DNA of 64,000 nt from Mycobacterium xenopi (lineage in GTDB: Bacteria; Actinomycetota; Actinomycetes; Mycobacteriales; Mycobacteriaceae): contig NZ_AP022314.1 in NCBI RefSeq assembly GCF_009936235.1, positions 4,650,001-4,714,000 of the forward strand. Direction: 5' to 3'. Below are positions 60,748 through 64,000 of the stretch, piece after piece. The notes beneath the pieces are model-generated. The model had not been told where the DNA came from, did no database searches, and was given only the letters and a program-made list of their open reading frames with translations. How positions within the stretch are numbered: position 1 is the first letter of the stretch; each line of letters begins with the position of its first letter. A program made the translations under genes and the position numbers.

Positions 60748-61272
60748 TTACCTGACGGCGGTGATCGGCGACGCGGCAGCCGGACCTGGCAGGCTCCCGG
60801 CTCCAAGTGGCGGGGCCGCCGGCGCGCCGCCGGGCGTTCCGGCAACCGGTTGCACGCCAGCGCCGGGCAGGCCGTTCTGCGCACCCTGCATCAGTCCAAG
60901 CATCTGCGGAATCGTGATCGGCAGCTTGCACTTTGTGCCCAGGCCGGTCAGCGGCTGCGAAATCGTCTGCAGGTCGCTGGCCACTTTGGGGTTGGCTTCG
61001 AAGTAACTCTTCAGCGACGTCACCGACTGAGGCCCGGCGGGCTGCTGCAAGATCGTGGTCATCGCCTGGTTGGTCTCAGGGTGCGAGTCCAGGTAGTCGC
61101 CCGCCGACTTGGCTACCGAGCCAACCGTCTTTGCCATCTCGCTGGCGGCGCACGGATCCTGGGCACCGCTTGCCGACGGCACTGCCATCACAGCCGCGGC
61201 CGCACCACCTATCGCGGCGGCGCTCAACACGCCGAAAAGCCCGTGACGCAACGTTGCAGCGGTCTTCTTCAT
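60748..61272 (-). CDS. Secreted haem-binding protein (Rv0203-like haemophore)
   Basis: A 174-residue exported protein with a signal peptide of about 37 residues ending in SASGA. The mature domain has two Cys (CAASEMAKTV and TKCKLP) and the DYLDSHPETNQ helix. In M. tuberculosis Rv0203 binds haem through Tyr59, His63 and His89 and hands it to MmpL3 and MmpL11. Here the equivalents appear to be Tyr60, His64 and Tyr90 (LKSYFEANP). A Pro/Ala/Gly-rich tail of about 40 residues is extra to the M. tuberculosis protein. The ATG at 61270-61272 has a strong aaggag site. Confidence 0.85.
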   Translation of the reverse strand: MKKTAATLRHGLFGVLSAAAIGGAAAAVMAVPSASGAQDPCAASEMAKTVGSVAKSAGDYLDSHPETNQAMTTILQQPAGPQSVTSLKSYFEANPKVASDLQTISQPLTGLGTKCKLPITIPQMLGLMQGAQNGLPGAGVQPVAGTPGGAPAAPPLGAGSLPGPAAASPITAVR

Positions 61273-61546
61273 GGATAACTCCTTAGGGCTTGCGAACGCT
61301 CTCACGTCGGCATGTGGCCCGGCTTACGGCCATTTGACATCGTGCCATCTGGTGCGGCGACACCGCCAACCGGCGTGGCTGAGAATCTGCTTTGAAGCGC
61401 TCTTTTGGCTCGCGGCATCAATACCATCACAGTTCGACAGTCACCGCAGCTCAGAGCCGATAAGTAGACTTACTTTACAGCATGCTGCGGTAGGCTCACG
61501 GCCACGCAACGCGGGAGAAGGCGGGGAGAGCGAAATCCAGCAGTTC

Positions 61547-64000
61547 ATGATGCGTCTGAGCAGCAACCTGCGCAGATACCGCTGGCTGGTGTTCGCAGGT
61601 TGGTTGCTCACACTGGTTCCCGCAATTTATTTGACGATGACCCAGTCGGGTCACTTGACCGGTGGCGGTTTCGAAGTGGCCGGGTCGCAGTCGCTGTTTG
61701 TTCACGATCAGCTCGAGGACCATTACCCGGATCAGGGTGCGTCCCCGCTTGCACTGGTGGCCGCACCGCGCGCCGACGCCACCTATGCGGACATGAACGA
61801 CGCCGTCGCGCTGCTCAAGCGGATCGCGGCCGAGGTGCCCAGCGTGTCGGTGGTTCCCGACGCACGCCAGCCCGCCCCGCAGCCCGACCGGCCGTATGTG
61901 GTGTCGCTGCGGCTGGACTTCAACAACACCGGCGCCAGCGACGTGGCCCGGAAACTGCGGCAAAAAGTGGGCGTCAACGGTGACAAGCCCGGCACGATCG
62001 ACAACGGCCGGGTGCGGCTGTATGTCATCGGGCAGGGCGCGCTGAGCACCGCCGCGGCGGGCAACACCAAACACGACATCGCCGCAGCGGAGCGGTGGAA
62101 CCTGCCGATCATTTTGATTGTCTTGCTCGCGGTGTTCGGTTCGTTGGCCGCGGCCGCGATCCCGCTGGCGCTGGGCATCTGCACCGTGGCGATCACCATG
62201 GGCTTGGTGTATCTGCTGTCGACCTACACCACGATGTCGGTGTTTGTCACCTCCACGGTGTCGATGTTCGGTATCGCGCTGGCGGTCGATTACTCGCTGT
62301 TCATCTTGATGCGCTTCCGCGAGGAGCTGCGCGCTGGCCGGCAGCCGCAGCAAGCCATCGACGCGGCGATGGGCACCTCCGGGCTGGCGGTGGTGCTGTC
62401 GGGCATGACCGTGGTCGCCTCGCTGACCGGGATCTACCTGATCGATACCCCGGCGCTGGCATCGATGGCCACCGGCGCGATTCTCGCGGTCGCGGTCGCG
62501 ATGCTCACCTCGGCCACCCTGACACCGGCGGTGCTGGCGACGTTTGGCCGCGCCGCTGCCAAGCGGTCAGCGGTGCTGCACTGGTCGCGGCGGCCCGAGT
62601 CCACCCAGTCGCGGTTTTGGACCCGTTGGATCGGTTGGGTCATGCGCCGCCCGTGGGCGTCGGCCCTCGCGGCGGCGGCGGTGCTTCTCGCCATGGCCGC
62701 ACCATCGCTGTCGATGGTGCTGGGCAATAGCTTGTTGCGCCAATTCGACTCCACCCATGAGATCCGCGCCGGTGTCGCGTCGGCGGCGCAGGCGCTCGGG
62801 CCCGGGGCGCTGGGCCCGGTGCAGGTGCTGGTGAGCTTTTCCGACGGGCAAGCGTCGTCGCTGGCGCACCAGCAGACACTGGCCGCGATCGGTCGCGAGC
62901 TGGCCCGCGCTCCCGACGTCGTCTCGGTGACCCCGCCGGTGTTCGCCGACGACAACAGCAGTGCGCTGCTGAGCGCGGTGCTGTCGGTTGACCCCGAAGA
63001 CATCAGTGCGCGCCACACCGTCGACTGGATCCGCACCCACCTGCCCGAAGCGTTCGGTGCCGGCTCGCCGCGCATCGACGTCGGTGGGCCCACCGCGCTG
63101 ATCAAAGACTTCGACGATCGGGTCGCCCAGACCGAGCCGCTGGTACTGGTTTTCGTCGCGCTGATCGCCTTTGTGATGCTGCTGATCTCGATCCAATCGG
63201 TGTTCTTGGCGTTCAAGGGCGTGCTGATGACGGTGCTGTCGGTCGCCGCGGCTTACGGCAGCCTGGTGATGGTGTTCCAATGGGGCTGGCTGGAAAAGCT
63301 CGGTTTCGAGCGGATCAGCTCCATCGACAGCACCGTGCCGCCGCTGGTACTGGCAATGACCTTCGGGCTGTCGATGGACTACGAGATCTTCCTGTTGACC
63401 CGCATCCGGGAACGCTTCCTGCAGTCCGGGCACACCCACGACGCCGTCGCCTACGGGGTGAGCACCAGCGCCCGCACCATCACCAGCGCGGCGCTGATCA
63501 TGATCGCGGTATTCATCGGCTTCGCGTTCGCCGGTATGCCACTGGTCGCCGAGATCGGCGTGGCATGCGCGGTCGCGATCGCCGTTGACGCCACCATCGT
63601 GCGGCTGGTGCTGGTGCCGGCGTTGATGGCGATGTTCGACCAGTGGAACTGGTGGTTGCCCGGCTGGCTGTCCCGCATCCTGCCCTCCGTCGACGTCGAA
63701 AAGCCGCTACCGAAAGTCGATCTCGGCGACGTCGTGATGATTCCCGACGACATCCCCGCGCCCGCGGTGCCCAGCGCGGATCTGCGGACGGTGATCAAGT
63801 CGGCGGCACGGCTCAAGCGGCTGGTTCCTGACGCGATCTCGGTGACCGACCCGCTGGCGTTCACCGGGTGCGGCGGCCGCGATACCGGCAGCGACGAGGA
63901 CACCGGCCGTCGTACCGCCCTGACCGCCACCAACACCGCGGCCAACGCGCCGTCGGTAGCCCGAAAGTTCGTCGGCGGCTTGCCATCCCGTAACGGCATC
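61547..64000 (+). CDS. mmpL11: RND-family lipid transporter MmpL11, 5' part
   Basis: Runs off the right edge; 818 codons are visible of a protein of about 960. It starts MMRLSSNLRRYRWLVF after a gcgggg-type region; two ATGs are adjacent (61547, 61550). Twelve transmembrane segments are complete: the first RND half has FGIALAVDYSLFILMRFREE, the second MTFGLSMDYEIFLLTRIRE, with the proton-relay Asp-Tyr in each. Following LPSVDVEKPLPKVDLGDV is the start of the cytoplasmic tail. MmpL11 exports monomeromycolyl diacylglycerol and mycolate ester wax and is linked to haem uptake with the Rv0203-type haemophore. Confidence 0.93.
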   Translation, partial: MMRLSSNLRRYRWLVFAGWLLTLVPAIYLTMTQSGHLTGGGFEVAGSQSLFVHDQLEDHYPDQGASPLALVAAPRADATYADMNDAVALLKRIAAEVPSVSVVPDARQPAPQPDRPYVVSLRLDFNNTGASDVARKLRQKVGVNGDKPGTIDNGRVRLYVIGQGALSTAAAGNTKHDIAAAERWNLPIILIVLLAVFGSLAAAAIPLALGICTVAITMGLVYLLSTYTTMSVFVTSTVSMFGIALAVDYSLFILMRFREELRAGRQPQQAIDAAMGTSGLAVVLSGMTVVASLTGIYLIDTPALASMATGAILAVAVAMLTSATLTPAVLATFGRAAAKRSAVLHWSRRPESTQSRFWTRWIGWVMRRPWASALAAAAVLLAMAAPSLSMVLGNSLLRQFDSTHEIRAGVASAAQALGPGALGPVQVLVSFSDGQASSLAHQQTLAAIGRELARAPDVVSVTPPVFADDNSSALLSAVLSVDPEDISARHTVDWIRTHLPEAFGAGSPRIDVGGPTALIKDFDDRVAQTEPLVLVFVALIAFVMLLISIQSVFLAFKGVLMTVLSVAAAYGSLVMVFQWGWLEKLGFERISSIDSTVPPLVLAMTFGLSMDYEIFLLTRIRERFLQSGHTHDAVAYGVSTSARTITSAALIMIAVFIGFAFAGMPLVAEIGVACAVAIAVDATIVRLVLVPALMAMFDQWNWWLPGWLSRILPSVDVEKPLPKVDLGDVVMIPDDIPAPAVPSADLRTVIKSAARLKRLVPDAISVTDPLAFTGCGGRDTGSDEDTGRRTALTATNTAANAPSVARKFVGGLPSRNGI

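Noticed and set aside
61496..63439. Long minus-strand open frames opposite mmpL11
   Set aside because: Shadow frames; MmpL11 on the plus strand is clear.
1..64000. CRISPR array, tRNA, rRNA, insertion sequence or prophage
   Set aside because: No regular spaced repeats, cloverleaf-like genes, transposase motifs or phage genes were recognised.

Overview
The window is high-GC (about two thirds G+C by eye), almost fully coding mycobacterial DNA. MmpL3, MmpL11, a cytochrome bd oxidase, an antigen 85-family mycolyltransferase, WS/DGAT, many FadD/FadE/lipase genes and R2lox all point to Mycobacterium. From about 4.7 kb to the right end the gene order follows M. tuberculosis Rv0234c to Rv0202c, read in the opposite orientation. 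Genes have been inserted and lost relative to that map (fadE4, Rv0213c and the nadR-like gene are absent at the expected places), so this is probably a non-tuberculosis species. Synteny statements come from family knowledge and were not computed.

Layout. 0-7.8 kb: the start of a molbindin-like TOBE gene, cydAB, an acetolactate-synthase-like ThDP enzyme divergent from gabD1, then R2lox with its TetR neighbour. 7.8-18.4 kb: a phosphotriesterase-like lactonase with an acyl-CoA ligase, then a cell-envelope block (TmaT-like acyltransferase 3, DUF3068 protein, large membrane protein, GT4 glycosyltransferase, methyltransferase), then an aldehyde dehydrogenase behind a KstR-like box. 18.4-28 kb is the most accessory part: NodB deacetylase, D-amino-acid-oxidase-like protein, an EhpF-like short ligase with an ALDH-superfamily partner, an NTF2-like protein, a 48-residue small ORF before a TetR gene, a ligase with a 98-residue partner, an Ag85 paralogue, and a scar holding two truncated genes. 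28-46.8 kb: lipid catabolism and storage (echA1, fadD12 pair, WS/DGAT, lipC, lipW, fadE3, fadD4), two hsp20 genes and a molybdopterin oxidoreductase. 46.8-54 kb: a QueA-like/SDR operon divergent from a SoxR regulator, pckA, and a pair of GTPase-like membrane proteins. 53.7-64 kb: trmB, a NYN-domain gene, mmpL3, AI-2E-family and UPF0104 membrane proteins, a haemophore-like protein and the 5' part of mmpL11.

How the genes work together. Two themes dominate. One is envelope lipid assembly and export: the TmaT-like/DUF3068 locus, Ag85, MmpL3, the haemophore and MmpL11. The other is fatty-acid or sterol breakdown, storage and entry into central carbon metabolism: FadD/FadE/Ech, WS/DGAT, GabD1 and PckA. 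No rRNA, tRNA, CRISPR array, insertion sequence or prophage was seen.

Quality caution. Between 38.5 and 60.4 kb at least five otherwise well-conserved genes, including mmpL3, change reading frame within GC-rich runs, and soxR lacks its expected stop. This clustering looks more like uncorrected assembly indels than true decay, but sequence alone cannot decide.
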